Assembly (NCBI GenBank): GCA_964058845.1
Contig: CAXKVR010000097.1
Coordinates: 124,001-188,000 of the forward strand
Length of the DNA stretch: 64,000 nucleotides
Reading direction: 5' to 3'
Source: Carex sylvatica
Taxonomy: Eukaryota > Streptophyta > Magnoliopsida > Poales > Cyperaceae
The position numbers were made by a program, and so were the translations under genes. Each line of letters begins with the position of its first letter. Positions within the stretch are counted from its first letter, which is position 1. The notes beneath the pieces are model-generated. The model saw nothing but the letters and a program-made list of their open reading frames with translations, searched no databases and was not told the origin of the DNA. Shown here piece by piece: positions 33,185-44,171 of this stretch.

Positions 33185-33561
33185 GAGGAGGGATCGTATG
33201 ACACCGTTTTTTGGTGACATCGGATGACACCGTCCATTTTCAAAGTCCAAACGGTCGATCCAAACCGTTCAACTTGATGGATATGTTAAAATGTGCTTAA
33301 GGATCAAATTTTACATTTTTCGAAATTTTTTTACTATTTATTCAGATGGGTACAAAAATTCAACGGTCTGAATATAGCGATTTTGTTAAATACTTAATAA
33401 ATAGTAAAAAAATTCTAAAAACTGTAAAATTTGATCTGCAAGCACATTTTAATATATCCATCAAGTTGAACGGTTTGGATCGACTGTTTGGACTTTAAAA
33501 ACTTTGAAAATGGACGATGTTATCCGATGTCACCAAAAAAGGTGTCATCCGATCCCTCCTC
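33185..33561. repeat. Foldback MITE, core family, member 7
   Basis: Termini GAGGAGGGATCG and complement. The outer module carries gacaccgttttttggtgac / gtcaccaaaaaaggtgtc. Core aaacggtcgatccaaaccg, cttgatggatatg and tttttactatttattcag; a short variable centre (tcaacggtctgaatatagc). Flanked on both sides by TA microsatellites. Confidence 0.85.
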
Positions 33562-33589
33562 TCTATATATATATATATATTATATATAT

Positions 33590-34013
33590 GAGGTTGGCTA
33601 CTATGCTTATATAAGCATATCCCCACATATGCTTATAACTCATTTTTGTACTTCCAATGTCCAAATGGTCGATCTGAACCGTTCATCTTGTTCTCCATAT
33701 TAATATGTGCTTGGAAACTAAATTTTACATTTTTCTGAATTTTTTTACTATTTATTAAGCCACTTGAAAATTATTAATCCAACGGTGGCTGCTGATTTTA
33801 CTGTTTTGTGCAGCCACCGTTGGATCAGCGATTTTCAAAGTGGCTTAATAAATAGTAAAAAAATTCAGAAAAATATAAAATTTAGTTTCCAAGCACATAT
33901 TAATATGGAGAACAATATGAATGGTTCCGATCGACCATTTGGAGATTGGAAACACAAAAATGAGTTATAAGCATATGTGGGGATATGCTTATATAAGCAT
34001 AGTAGCCAACCTC
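33590..34013. repeat. Foldback MITE, core family, member 8
   Basis: Termini gaggttggctactatgc and complement, same terminal module as the inner element at 30066 and the elements at 34046, 35347 and 53692. Centre ccaacggtggctgctgat / gcagccaccgttggatc. Lies between TA microsatellites. Confidence 0.88.
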
Positions 34014-34045
34014 TTATATATATATATATATTATATATATATATA

Positions 34046-34446
34046 GAAGTTGGCTACTATGCTTATATAAACATATCCCCACATATGCTTATAACTCATT
34101 TTTGTGTTTTCAATGTCCAAATAGTCGATCTAAACCGTTAGATGTGATATCTATATTGAAATGTGCTTGGAGACCAAATTTTACATTTTTCTGAATTTTT
34201 TTACTATTTATCAAGCCACTTTGAAAATCGCTGATCCAACAGTGGCTTAACAAAACAGTAAAATCAGAAGCCACCGTTGGATCAGCGATTTTCAAAGTGA
34301 CTTAATAAATAGTAAACAAATTCAGAAAAATGTAAAATTTGGTCTCCAAGCACATTTCAATATAGAGATCACATCTAACGGTTCAGATCGACCATTTGGA
34401 CATTGAAAACACAAAAATGAGTTATAAGCATAGTAGCCAACCCCTC
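34046..34446. repeat. Foldback MITE, core family, member 9
   Basis: Left terminus gaagttggctactatgc. The right side has lost part of its terminal module: it passes from gagttataagca directly to tagtagccaacccctc, without the latatcccc-type segment. The core here is the variant with aaccgttagatgtgatatc, unlike members 6 and 8. TA microsatellites on both sides. Confidence 0.85.
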
Positions 34447-34488
<42 letters not shown>

Positions 34489-34492
<4 letters not shown>

Positions 34493-34914
34493 TGGACTTC
34501 GGTGAGTCATGGCTCACCAAGCGTTTGTACTCCATGCTGTATTTTTATTTTGAAAGTCCAAACGACCGATCCGTACCATTAGATGTGATCTCTATATTGA
34601 AATGTGTTTGGAGACCAAATTTTACATTTTTTGGAATGTTTTTACTATTTATTAAGCATTTTTTAAAATTGCTGTTTTGCTGTGAACAGTAAAAAAAATA
34701 GTAAAATTTTCTGGACTATCGGATCAGCAATTTTCAAAAATGCTTAATAAATAGTAAAAAAAATTCCAAAAACTGTAAAATTTGGTCTCCAAGCACATTT
34801 CAATATAGAGAACAAGATAAACGGTTCAGATCGGTTGTTTGAATTTTCAAAATAGCTAAAATGAGATATGGCTCACCAATGCGAAATAAGTCATGGCTCA
34901 TTTTAGCCCAACTC
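34489..34914. repeat. Foldback MITE, core family, member 10
   Basis: Terminal module gatggacttcggtgagtc, then atggctcaccaa, with a diverged inverted partner at the right end. Core aacgaccgatccgtaccat and ttggagaccaaattttac. Centre with aaattgctgttttgctgtg and an asymmetrical loop. Preceded by TA and GA microsatellites, followed by TA. Confidence 0.8.
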
Positions 34915-34929
34915 TATATATATATATAG

Positions 34930-35332
34930 GAATATGCTAGCATGCTATGCGTAGCATAGAGGGCCTCTGTGCAATGGCTCAATATTTTACTTTTTAAAAT
35001 CCTAACGGTCGATCCGAACCGTTCATCTTTTTCTCCATATTAATATGTGTTTGCAGACCAAATTTTATATCTTTTGAAATTTTTTTACTATTTTTTTAGA
35101 TTTATTGAAAATCGCTGTTTTTCAGCAAATCTGGACCATAAAAAATAGCGATTTTCAATAAATCTAAAAAAATAGTAAAAAAATTAAAAAAATGTAAAAT
35201 TTGGTCTCCAAACACATATTAATATGGAGAACAAGATGAACGGTTCGGATCGATCATTAGGATTTTGAAAAGTTGAATATTGAGCCGTTGCACTGAGGCC
35301 CTCTATGCTACGCATAGCATGCTAGCATGTTC
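34930..35332. repeat. Foldback MITE, core family, member 11
   Basis: Terminal module gctagcatgctatgcgta, then gcatagagggcc, mirrored almost perfectly at the right end. Core aacggtcgatccgaaccg, catctttttctccatatt. Centre tagatttattgaaaatcgc / gcgattttcaataaatcta, the same centre as member 5 although the terminal modules differ. TA runs on both sides. Confidence 0.88.
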
Positions 35333-35346
35333 ATATATATATATAT

Positions 35347-35622
35347 GAGGTTGGCTACTATGCTTATATAAGCATATCCCCACATATGATCCAACGGTGG
35401 CTTTTAATTTTACGGTTTTGTTAAGCCATCGTTGGATCAGCGATTTTCAAAGTGGCTTAATAAATAGTAAAAAAATTTAGAAAAATATAAAATTTGGTCT
35501 CCAAGCACATTTCAATATAGAGATCACATCTAACGGTTCAGATCGACCATTTGGACATTGAAAACACAAAAATGAGTTATAAGCATATGTGAGGATATGC
35601 TTATATAAGCATAGTAGCCAAC

Positions 35623-35625
<3 letters not shown>
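35347..35625. repeat. Foldback MITE, internally deleted, member 12
   Basis: Left terminus gaggttggctactatgc, then catatccccacatatg, is joined directly to the centre (atccaacggtggctt); the whole left core (about 140 bp) is missing, while the right core and right terminal module are intact. Followed by TC and TA microsatellites. Confidence 0.85.
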
Positions 35626-35662
<37 letters not shown>

Positions 35663-35688
35663 TTATTTATTTATTTATTTATTTATTT
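35626..35688. repeat. Compound TC / TA / TTTA microsatellite
   Basis: Runs of ct, then ta, then seven tttatttat-type tetranucleotides. Confidence 0.9.
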
Positions 35689-36523
35689 AGTTTCATTAAA
35701 TTCATTGTAAATTTTGACATCACTGATGTCACAATTAATTAAATTTGTAGGTTGGACTTCTATTTCTTTTTTTAAATGTTTTCAATTAATTGTTCATATT
35801 TTTTTATTAAAATTTGCAAGATATATTTAGAAATTGGCTGCTTAGTTACCCTACAATTCCTGAATTAAAATTTATAAGGTAGATTTCAAACAGCCCTTTC
35901 TTTGTTTAATTAGCCTACTATTACATAATCTTTAAAAACTAGGTTGGTTGGTTTCTTAGAGGAGTTTTTGTGACAGTTGTAGCTTTGTAGGCACATCATA
36001 AATTTGAAATTTAAAAATATTTTGACAAGATTTAAAATTTATTATCAGAATGCAATACAAATATAATTTTATCATTATTTGTTTTTCTATAATACAAATA
36101 GGATACTTAAAAAATACTAGTATTTTATGAAAGCATATAAAACTTAAAATTCATTAAGCTTGTTGATATACCGATATAAATCTCATATTTTTTGTAAATT
36201 CATAATTAGCAAATCATAAGAGCATAAAAATGAATAATTGGAGATCATGAGTTAGTACTTCCCTAAATGGACAAAAATATTGATTGTCTCCACACTCTTC
36301 CAACAGTCTGATTTTTCTTTTTTGATATGTAACTGTCTATTTTTTTTTGAAACTATTTGACAGTGGCTGTCAAATTACTGTCTGATTAAAAGATGACATT
36401 AAATTTTCAAAATAGGTACAATTCTGAGCTAGCATTATAATTGATTGGTTTTGAATTTAAGCACTTGCAGCAATTATATATTCATTTGTCTTTGTTTTTG
36501 TTTTGTCCAATATCAATCTATAG
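35689..36523. other. Intergenic, no gene seen
   Basis: AT-rich. No coding signature or clear repeat boundary. Confidence 0.5.
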
Positions 36524-36816
36524 CAGGGGTGCAAACGGATTGGATAGTGATAAAATTATATTTGTATCTGTTTTAATTTTTCAGATACAGATACAGATCA
36601 AATATTAAACGGATATGGATACATATATCTATTTTTATAATGATAAATTACATTAATTTTTTGTAATATATATTAAACTATATGATAAATTACATTAATT
36701 TAAATTTAAAACCATATTCATATTCGTATCCGCACAGATATTCAGGTATCATATATCATATATCTGTATCTAACCTTCGAATACGGAAGATAATATCCGA
36801 TTCGTTTGCACTCCTA
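36524..36816. mobile_element. hAT-like MITE
   Basis: Left end CAGGGGTGCAAACGGAT and right end complement TAGGAGTGCAAACGAAT form a terminal inverted repeat. The interior shows ggatatggatac-type alternating text and its inverted counterpart. A related element lies at 52151. The flanking 8-mers do not match, so the target-site duplication has decayed. Confidence 0.65.
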
Positions 36817-38449
36817 AACTTATAAATCAATTTTTTTTTGGTCAATCATTTTTTTAGTTTTTATGAAAATTATTACTATTAATTTTCTTCATAAATGCAA
36901 TTACATGATATTTATTCATCTAGTCCTCTAATCTTAATTTTCTGATTCCTCTCCTTTCATGAATATATTAATTGTACCTACCTCCTCAGTGGTAGATAAC
37001 TAAGTGTCGTAATAATACTTTTTAATTTTCCTTTTTGATGAGACTTACTAATCATCCTTTTTTTCTTGTGAAGTTGCTTCACGAAAGAGAAAACAAAAGA
37101 AAAGGACCAATGATACATTAAATATATGCCAATGTCTCGTTCAAAATGGATATTAAATTAATGTTAGAATAACTTTTCACAAATAACCAAATCGTTAATT
37201 GTAGGCCGATCATATATAATTTGAATGACATGATCATGAAAAGCATATGAACTACATATTATTGGTAGTTATGGTTTTGTGATCACTGTATAAACACATA
37301 GTATGTGAAAAGCGCAAAGATCCCTGGAATAAACACACCATATTATTTTTGTCTCGAGTTCAACCACCTATCAAAATCAAAATGTAAACATAAAATATGA
37401 TTCAAAGAAAGTCTGCTTTTGCAGAAAATTTAGTTCTCATGGTTGTTATCAAGAATGGTCAAAGTGTACTTTAAAATCATTAAACGTGGTATGATCTAAT
37501 TTCGAATTCATGGTACGTTTGTATAAATTTTAAAACTAAGAATCAATATTTGATTTAGTGATTAAAAAAAAAACAATGTTCTCCATATGAGATATTACAT
37601 AATTGAATGATAAAATTTTTATACATATATTAATTAATTGATAGCTTGACTCCCCGCATCTTCTTAAAAAAAAGCTTTACTATGAATTTTTTTTTTACAA
37701 TTTGAGTGCTTCATTTGCGTTTCTGTTCTTCATCAAAAATTGAAATATGATATTTGATAAAAAGGAATCTAATATGCGGCACCTCTAACAAAAAAAAAAA
37801 CCTTTCCTATATTATCACAATGCCCTATAACCTAGGATGCTGCAATGAAACCAATGAACTATGATGAACCATTTTTTTTATTTTGGTATCTGAGATCACT
37901 AAAATTTAAATTAAATATCTTAAATATTAAATTAATTCATATTTAACTAAGGTGGAATTTCTAAATCTTAATATCTGGCCCTAATCAGTTAAATTTAGAA
38001 CGCTTCGATTGTAAAATTCTTATCCTTGGATTGGTAGGAGTTCAGAAAATCATACCTTTCATGGACTAGATTTTCATACTTTTATTCTTAATTTCTTTTG
38101 GGCTGAGCCACACTTCACAAAAGCTTGGCCCAAAGTCATGTCGTCCCAAGTCATAAAAACTGACAAGCTTTAATTTTCTCTTGTTATACAAGGTGCAAGC
38201 ATGCAAATATTTGATTTGAGTTTGAAGCTTGACAAAACTTCACAATCTACATAAAAAAATGTCCTTAGTATATAAAGAGAAAAACTTTGGCAGGAAATTT
38301 TACTTTAGTCAAGAGCTGATCATCTGACCATGAATTTACCAAATAATACATAAACAACATATTTAACTCCTAAATCATAACAGGTACTCTTCAAAAATAT
38401 ACATAACACGACAGCCATATCATATCATACACTAGATAGAACTCACAAC
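36817..38449. other. Intergenic, no gene seen
   Basis: AT-rich region up to the 3' end of the BTB-type gene, with several poly-A/poly-T runs. The 3' UTR of that gene should lie at the right edge, but no boundary is visible. Confidence 0.5.
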
Positions 38450-40538
38450 TTAATCACCTACTTGCATGCGCACGGATCTAACAAACAACCTACGCCACCA
38501 TACCTGAAATGCTGTGCTAAGATTGGGGCATTCTGTTCCCTTTACCGAGAAAAAATTAAACCACTCTTCAAATAGCCTTTGCTGTTGCACAAGTGGAAGA
38601 GTTAGTAAAGCCTTCCCTAGGGTTTCTTCAAACATCCTAAAATCTAACCCTTTCGGGCATCGTTTCAACCACCCAAAATCTAACAAAATTGGTCTAAACC
38701 AACTGTTAAAAATTCGTAAACGCACGTTACCTTTGCATTGCAATTTTCCTTTTCCTAAGGCAATGAAAACACAAACCGAGACACGACTCAGTTCATATCT
38801 CACCATAGGAGAATACCTCTCGTGCAATTTCACCAACTCGTCTTGGTTCCCCCATAAATCTACAAATTCTTCGGCCATGTTATTTCTTAGAAGTATTTCA
38901 AAAAGCCATGTTAGGTTCTCGACTTGGGTAGAGACCCGTTCGATCAATGGTTTAGTACTCACCGATTTCTCTTCATTAAAGAGATCTTTTAAAGTGCTCA
39001 AACATGAATTGCAAAGTCGGTACAAGCTGTCTCGGTTAATCCTCGTATGGTCTTTCTGATAAACTGAACTCTCACATAAGATGCTGTTTACCAATGATTG
39101 CATGTCTTTCCTTGCACTACCATTGGATGAGTTTGCTATTTGCCATATGAGGTGCACAGCTAGATCACCTTCTGTTGAGCTGGCAAAATCTGGTTTTTGA
39201 TTTAATCGCAGTACTATATCATCAACAATCGGTTGTTCCAATTTTATTTTTGAAAAGAGGATTTTTAATTTCTCCTCTTCGTTTTCAGTCCATGGTGCCG
39301 CTTCAATGTACTTTAAGCATGAACTGATGCCTCTTTCATAGTTTATTGTACACATTGCCTAGAATGAAAAAGATATTTGATCAGTGACATAATATAAAGA
39401 GAACAATTATTTCATTCACATATTTTCTGAAACAATAGTTTATGGCTTTGAAGAAATCCCTTCTAGAAGAAATGGCATTCTATACACAAGCTATGCCCAG
39501 AGACAAAATTAACATCAGAAATAGGGGGAATTTCATGTATACCCCTCAAAAGCTTCAAAACTAAGTATTTCCCCCTCTAAACTTTGAAATTACATATTTC
39601 CCCCTCAAAACTTCAAAAACTCACAAATTTACCCATTTTATGGTCTTTTACATTAAAACTCATTTTAAATTTATAAAGTACCCATTTTACTGTTAATTAA
39701 AAACATAAAAAAGTATGTAGCATGTTTAAGAAAAATTCTAGTTTTGAAGTTTAGAGGGGGATATGTAATTTCAAAATTTAGAGGGGGATACGTAATTTTG
39801 AATTTTTTGAGGGGTATACGTGAAATTTTTTTTTGGTAATATGAAGTACCTAATGTGCAGAGAGATACATTACAAATTAGAGAAGAATATTAACTTATTA
39901 ATTAACAAAAAATGTACCAATCTTTGATAAATAAATAAATGAGAGAGAGAACTTTTCACCTCAAGTAAATCAATTGCATGTGAAACTCCATTTTTCACAA
40001 TTGACCTCATCAAATCTTTCTCACTAAATTCAATCAACTCAATAGCATCCTTGTACAAATCCACATTGTCCACCTCTATAGCCATTGTATCATTTTCAAT
40101 TAAACCCTTGAAAAACTCACTATTCTCGCACAACTCTCCCCGATCCATCAACTCCACCAAAACCCCTCTACCATCCTTCCCTTTCACCTCAAACTTGAAA
40201 TCCGCACACACTTCCTCCTCACTGACAAGAAGAGAACTTTCCTCTATACACGCCGTAGCTGGTGTGGAAGTGGAATCAACGACAACTGCAACCAAATCTG
40301 TAGCCATTTGGTCAGAATCAATCGGAGATACTCGGCCTGGGGACAGAATACGACGGCTGAGGAAGGGACGTGGGTTAGGGTTAGGGTTAGGGTTAGAGTT
40401 AGGGTTTGGGCTTGGGCTAGGGTTGAGGTTCGTGGAATGAGCGGGAGATTTGACAGGGATTTTGCGATCGGGGCTCGCCGGAGGAGGAGAGAAAGAACAG
40501 CACCAGGTGGAGGCGCGGCGGCGGTGGTGCGCCGCCAT
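38450..40538 (-). CDS. BTB/POZ domain-containing protein
   Basis: Two exons, 39960-40538 and 38450-39358, 495 residues, with a phase-0 intron (GAG|gtgaaa ... ttctag|GCA). It resembles plant BTB/POZ proteins of the At1g63850/At3g05675 group, presumed substrate adaptors for CUL3 ubiquitin ligases. The N-terminus is low-complexity and proline-rich (SPNPNSNPNPNPNP). The BTB part follows (about 110-195: CADFKFEV, SEFFKGLIEN, DLYKDAIELIEF), then a helical C-terminal region (CLKYIEAAPWTENEEEKL, LFEILLRNNMAEEFVDLW, LFEEWFNFFSVKGTECPNL) characteristic of this group. The Asn-Pro run is encoded by a telomere-like repeat. A MITE sits in the intron. The assignment to the group rests on recollection of these conserved phrases; the molecular target is unknown. 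Confidence 0.85.
39524..39832. repeat. MITE in the BTB-gene intron (gggaatttcatgtata family)
   Basis: Left arm agggggaatttcatgta then tacccctc, right arm gaggggtatacgtgaaat; both arms also carry gaaattacatatttcccc-type blocks. The same family lies in a phospholipase D intron at 57333-57647. It occupies about half of the 601-bp intron. Confidence 0.7.
40372..40413. repeat. Telomere-like repeat within coding sequence
   Basis: Four perfect gggtta units followed by gagtta and gggttt variants. On the coding (minus) strand this reads as aaccct-type repeats and encodes the Asn-Pro run of the BTB protein. Confidence 0.9.
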
Positions 40539-40654
40539 TGGAGCTGAGGTTAGGTCTGAAGAAACGTATTACAGGGACGAGAGAGGATGAAGTAGTGGTA
40601 CTACGATCTTTTTCATTTTGCCCCCCTTTCTCTCTTTCCGAGGCTTTGCTTTGG

Positions 40655-40862
40655 TAGAGTTGGAGTGTAGTTCATAAGATTGGGAATTCAATTTACCTAA
40701 AGTAACTTAAATTATGAGAATACATCTGGATCGTCAGATCTGTTTCGATTCGAATATTGAAGAACCCGGATTGTAATAGAACGGTCACTATATAAAGTTA
40801 AAATGAGTTACTTTAGGGGAATTGTACACTGCTAGAGTTAGAATGTAGTTCATGGGATTGGC
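40655..40862. repeat. Small MITE flanked by a 28-bp direct repeat
   Basis: 40686-40828 has inverted ends aatttacctaaagtaac and gttactttaggggaatt. Directly outside lie imperfect direct repeats gttggagtgtagttcata (40658) and gttagaatgtagttcatg (40836). These are longer than any target-site duplication, so either a duplication happened around the insertion or the repeats belong to the element. Confidence 0.5.
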
Positions 40863-41522
40863 GAGGTATTGAGATTTTTCTCCAGTTAACAAGTTGACTT
40901 CATCTCCATTAGTTGATTATGTTGGGAACTTGGGATGTATTATAATCATACTTGCAATTATTGTAAAAAATAATTATTTATAGGTTATTTATTTTATTAG
41001 AGGGTTCAATTCTGTATATAAATACTAATATATTAATTCGTACGAACATCTGATTCCCAGTATTTACTCGGTAGTAAGAACTGGAGTGTCCATTAGTATA
41101 TAAATGGAGAGATTCAGCAACGAGTGTTGGTTTGGTAGGGGGAGAAAACATTGGATTCCTGAAGTACGGAGATATAATTGCGTCAACAAAAGATGGCGAA
41201 AAAGAGGAAGTTGTTACAGTACTAACAATCCGCTACATTATGTATACAACTAAAAGGTGTACTATCTAGCTATCCTGATGAAACCACCAGAAAGAGAGTT
41301 TACTTTGTAGATATAGTGGACACGTGGCTATCTTCAAGTGGACCATAAGGATTGTCAAACATCCACCTATTGTAGGAAATCTTATACGAATTTGTACAGC
41401 GAACGTAAGCCTCTAACAGGCTGGAGGGATCGGATCTGCGTGCTTCCGTAGAATGGTGGGCTACCGCGCTGATTTGGGCCCCACTCTCCAGAAAAAATCA
41501 ACAAAAATAAACAAAAATAGGA
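40863..41522. other. Intergenic, no gene seen
   Basis: No coding signature. The stretch 41400-41500 is somewhat richer in G+C and leads into the tRNA gene's 3' flank. Confidence 0.45.
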
Positions 41523-41594
41523 TGCCCACATGCAGGATCGAACTACAGACCTTCAGTTTACAAGACTGACGCTCTACCACTGAGCTATACGGGC
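41523..41594 (-). tRNA. tRNA-Thr(UGU): tRNA-Thr (UGU)
   Basis: On the minus strand a complete 72-nt cloverleaf can be drawn. The acceptor stem is GCCCGTA paired with TGTGGGC, and the D-arm holds A box TAGCTCAGTGG. The anticodon stem TCAGT/ACTGA has loop CTTGTAA, anticodon TGT. The T-arm TGTAG-TTCGATC-CTGCA contains the B box, and the discriminator is A. A T5 run (ctaTTTTTG) six bases downstream serves as RNA polymerase III terminator. There is no intron and no encoded CCA. Acceptor pairs 5-68 and 6-67 and T-stem pair 51-63 are G-U wobbles, but all stems close, so the gene may be functional. Confidence 0.9.
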
Positions 41595-41879
41595 AATTTT
41601 GTTCTAAATTTTTCTATATTGTACAAATTGAAGAAAGTTTCCACCGAAGTGAACTTTATACGAATGGGAGTCCGCTTTGTTAATCAATAACAAACGGTGG
41701 AGTATGGAGGGGGTAAAACCGTAAGAGTAAAGACTGTATGTTACTTCAAGATATCACAAGATCTTTACAGTTTCATAAATTGGAAGGTACAGATCTTAGA
41801 TCTCTAGAATACGACAAGATATTTCAGAGACATCGCTCAGAATTTTTTTTATTAAAAACATAAATAAAAAATAATATTT

Positions 41880-42146
41880 TAGTAAACCAACTTGATTGTT
41901 TTGGTTTTTACAAAAACCACAATAATGGAGATGACATTTTTGTCCGAATTTTTTTTTTTTAGGGACTGAAATGACATTTCAGTCCGAACCATTTTCACAG
42001 ATTCTGATAAAAAAATAATGATAAAACTTGTGAAAACACCTCAGACTAAAATGACATTTCGATCTCCAAAAAAAAAATTAGATCAAAATGACATTTCGGT
42101 TCTTATAATTTTTTGTAAAAATCAAAGCAATCAAATTGGTTTGCTA
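41880..42146. repeat. MITE with 32-bp inverted termini
   Basis: Termini aaaccaacttgattgtttt and complement of aaaatcaaagcaatcaaat then tggttt. Inside, the phrase aaatgacatttc recurs in both orientations. AT-rich, no coding capacity. Confidence 0.7.
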
Positions 42147-42589
42147 ATTTTTTATTTATTTATGGTTTTTATAAAAAAAAATTCCATTGCTCATGTTTGA
42201 CGAGAAATAAGGTTTAAGCGGTCAAATAAATACTTCTTATTCCTCCGCTTAATTAAGTGTCAAATAAAATAACTTACGATGGTTTAAGATATACTACAGA
42301 TTTAAGTTAATTTAAATCACCTTTTCAGATACGGTTAATTTACTATGTCTATGGCTTCCACTGTTAGAGAAAAACTTACGTTTTAGTGTTTTACTACCTC
42401 TTTCCTCAATTATTTTTTAAGCCGTAACTTGAGTTTCAACCAAATAAGATAGTTTAAGTCACTTTAATTTGAAGTAACTTAAATCTTCTTAACTTTAAGT
42501 AGTAATCAAATATGACCCAAAAAATGTGATTATCAAAATCAAATTAATAGTTGTAACAAATGTCAACAATATATGAAGAGTGTGATTAG

Positions 42590-42970
42590 ATATAAAAAGA
42601 AGAGCAAAGCTAGGGTGCACAACTCTAAAAGTATATTGGATTGACTTCAAATGTTAAATTCAAACTGTTTAAATCCATATACTTCATGAATTATGTATAT
42701 ACATGCAAAATTTTAAAACTTTCGAGTTTATTTGCTACAAAGTCAAGCGGTTAAAGAAATGAATATTTTATAAATTAATTTATAAGTTGTTTGATATATT
42801 CAATTTTAATAATTTATTTTACCGCTTGAACTTGTAGTAAATAAACTCAAATATGTCAAAATTTTACATGTACATGTATCACTTATGAAGTACATGGATT
42901 TCAACGATTTGAAGTCGATCCGATATAATTTTAGAGTTGTGTTTACCAAACTCTCTTGGTAAGTACATCA
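42590..42970. repeat. Foldback MITE with long arms
   Basis: From about 42607 (acaactctaaaagtatatt) to 42956 (aatataattttagagttgt) the two halves are inverted copies, including gacttcaaatgttaaa, aaatccatatacttcat and gtttatttgctacaaag with their complements. The family is distinct from the core family. Confidence 0.75.
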
Positions 42971-43381
42971 CACTCTAACTTTGCTTTAAAAAAGATATCA
43001 AAGAGTTATGACAAAATATCAAAGAATATAAGAGTTATTCCTAGATATTAACAGAATATCGAAGTTGTACTATAATATAATATTTCAATATCTTTTGAGA
43101 TATCTTGAAATTCAATTTGCCATCTATAATTAGAGGTGCCCCTCTTCCTTTGTGTGAGTCAAACAAATATTTCGTCTCTTGTATTTGACAATTTTATATT
43201 ATAATTCTCGAGGGGACTATAGTTTTTTTCTTCCGAGTTTAATGGAATTTTATTGCGTAAAATATGTTTTCAACTATGTGATTGTTTCTACAGTAAAATG
43301 AGTGTCTTGTTCACTTTCATTATATTATTCTCGTTGTATTTGAAGTTACTCATAAATAGTGAAAATTATAGGCCGCAATGC
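42971..43381. other. Intergenic, no gene seen
   Basis: AT-rich sequence up to the LINE target site. Confidence 0.45.
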
Positions 43382-43398
43382 ATGTCTCTCATGTTCTA
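43382..43398. repeat. LINE target-site duplication, left copy
   Basis: ATGTCTCTCATGTTCTA, matching 44155-44171 at 16 of 17 positions. Confidence 0.8.
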
Positions 43399-44154
43399 GA
43401 GCAGTATGGTTGGGTAACTCAGAATTTTAGAAACCAATGGTCATCTATACATGATGCTATAACTTTCTAGAATTGCTTTCCTTATTGTCGTGTGTGTTGT
43501 TTATATATATATGGAAGCAAAGAAATGACCTTTGTTTTAGGACTTCTATAGTTCACTCTTGCAGAGAAAGTCATTATGACTATTGTATCTCTTGTTATTT
43601 CTTGGACAGGTACTCTTAGAGGGAAATAAATCTGCTGCGATCCTGTAGGATCGCAGGGTCCCTGCGATTCTAATTTCAACCGTTTATATTTTTTGAGATT
43701 CGTGCAAGAACTCTCTTTTTAAGATTCGTACAATCTAATAAATGAAGGGTTGAAATTGGAATTGCAGAATCCTACGAGGATCGCAGCAGATTTGCTTCCC
43801 TCTTGGAGAGGACATGTAGGCTGCTGTGAATGACTGGCTCCCTCAGGACATGGATGAAGTGCCTATCCAAATTGCTCAAGTGGAAGATGAACGGATGCTG
43901 GGATGGATATCTGATGAATCCGACTGATTACCCCCTTCAACAATTTTCTATGAGTGTGCTTTTAACTCTGTTGTTAGCATAGCCCTTGAGGTGGCTTAGT
44001 ACTGGTACTTAATATCTGTGTTTTGTGCTTATGATCTGTTTTGTCATGCCTGCGCACATAAAACCTGGTTGTGTGTGACTTTTAGTTTTTGTTGTAAACA
44101 GACTTATGTTTCATGGCAATGAAAAGGGCCTAGGCCTTTTTAAAAAAAAAAAAA
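43399..44154 (+). mobile_element. LINE 3' fragment with poly-A tail
   Basis: A 5'-truncated non-LTR retrotransposon copy. A weak C-terminal reading (IWKQRNDLCF, resembling the WxxRN phrase near the end of plant L1 ORF2) and a tail frame ending EDERMLGWISDESD at 43927 are followed by a 3' UTR and a 13-A tail (44142-44154). The fragment is enclosed by a 17-bp target-site duplication. It is split by a Mutator-like MITE at 43622-43799. Confidence 0.75.
43613..43808. mobile_element. Mutator-like MITE with 9-bp target-site duplication
   Basis: The element 43622-43799 (178 bp) has inverted termini GGAAATAAATCTGCTGCG and complement of GGAAGCAAATCTGCTGCG. Flanks CTCTTAGAG (43613-43621) and CTCTTGGAG (43800-43808) agree at 8 of 9 positions; 9 bp is the duplication length of Mutator-like elements. 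It is nested in the LINE fragment. Confidence 0.8.
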
Positions 44155-44171
44155 ATGTCTCTCATGTCCTA
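44155..44171. repeat. LINE target-site duplication, right copy
   Basis: ATGTCTCTCATGTCCTA, directly after the poly-A tail. Confidence 0.8.

Noticed and set aside
33488..34692. Several 60-70-residue frames in the MITE cluster
   Set aside because: They lie entirely within foldback repeats and recur in many copies with no protein family signal.
38514..39059. 181-residue plus-strand frame, likewise 40051-40547 frames
   Set aside because: Antisense to the BTB-type gene exons; compositional shadows.
43399..43927. A possible plant gene ending DERMLGWISDESD
   Set aside because: The frame is short, interrupted by a MITE, followed by a poly-A tail and bounded by a target-site duplication, so it belongs to a LINE copy.
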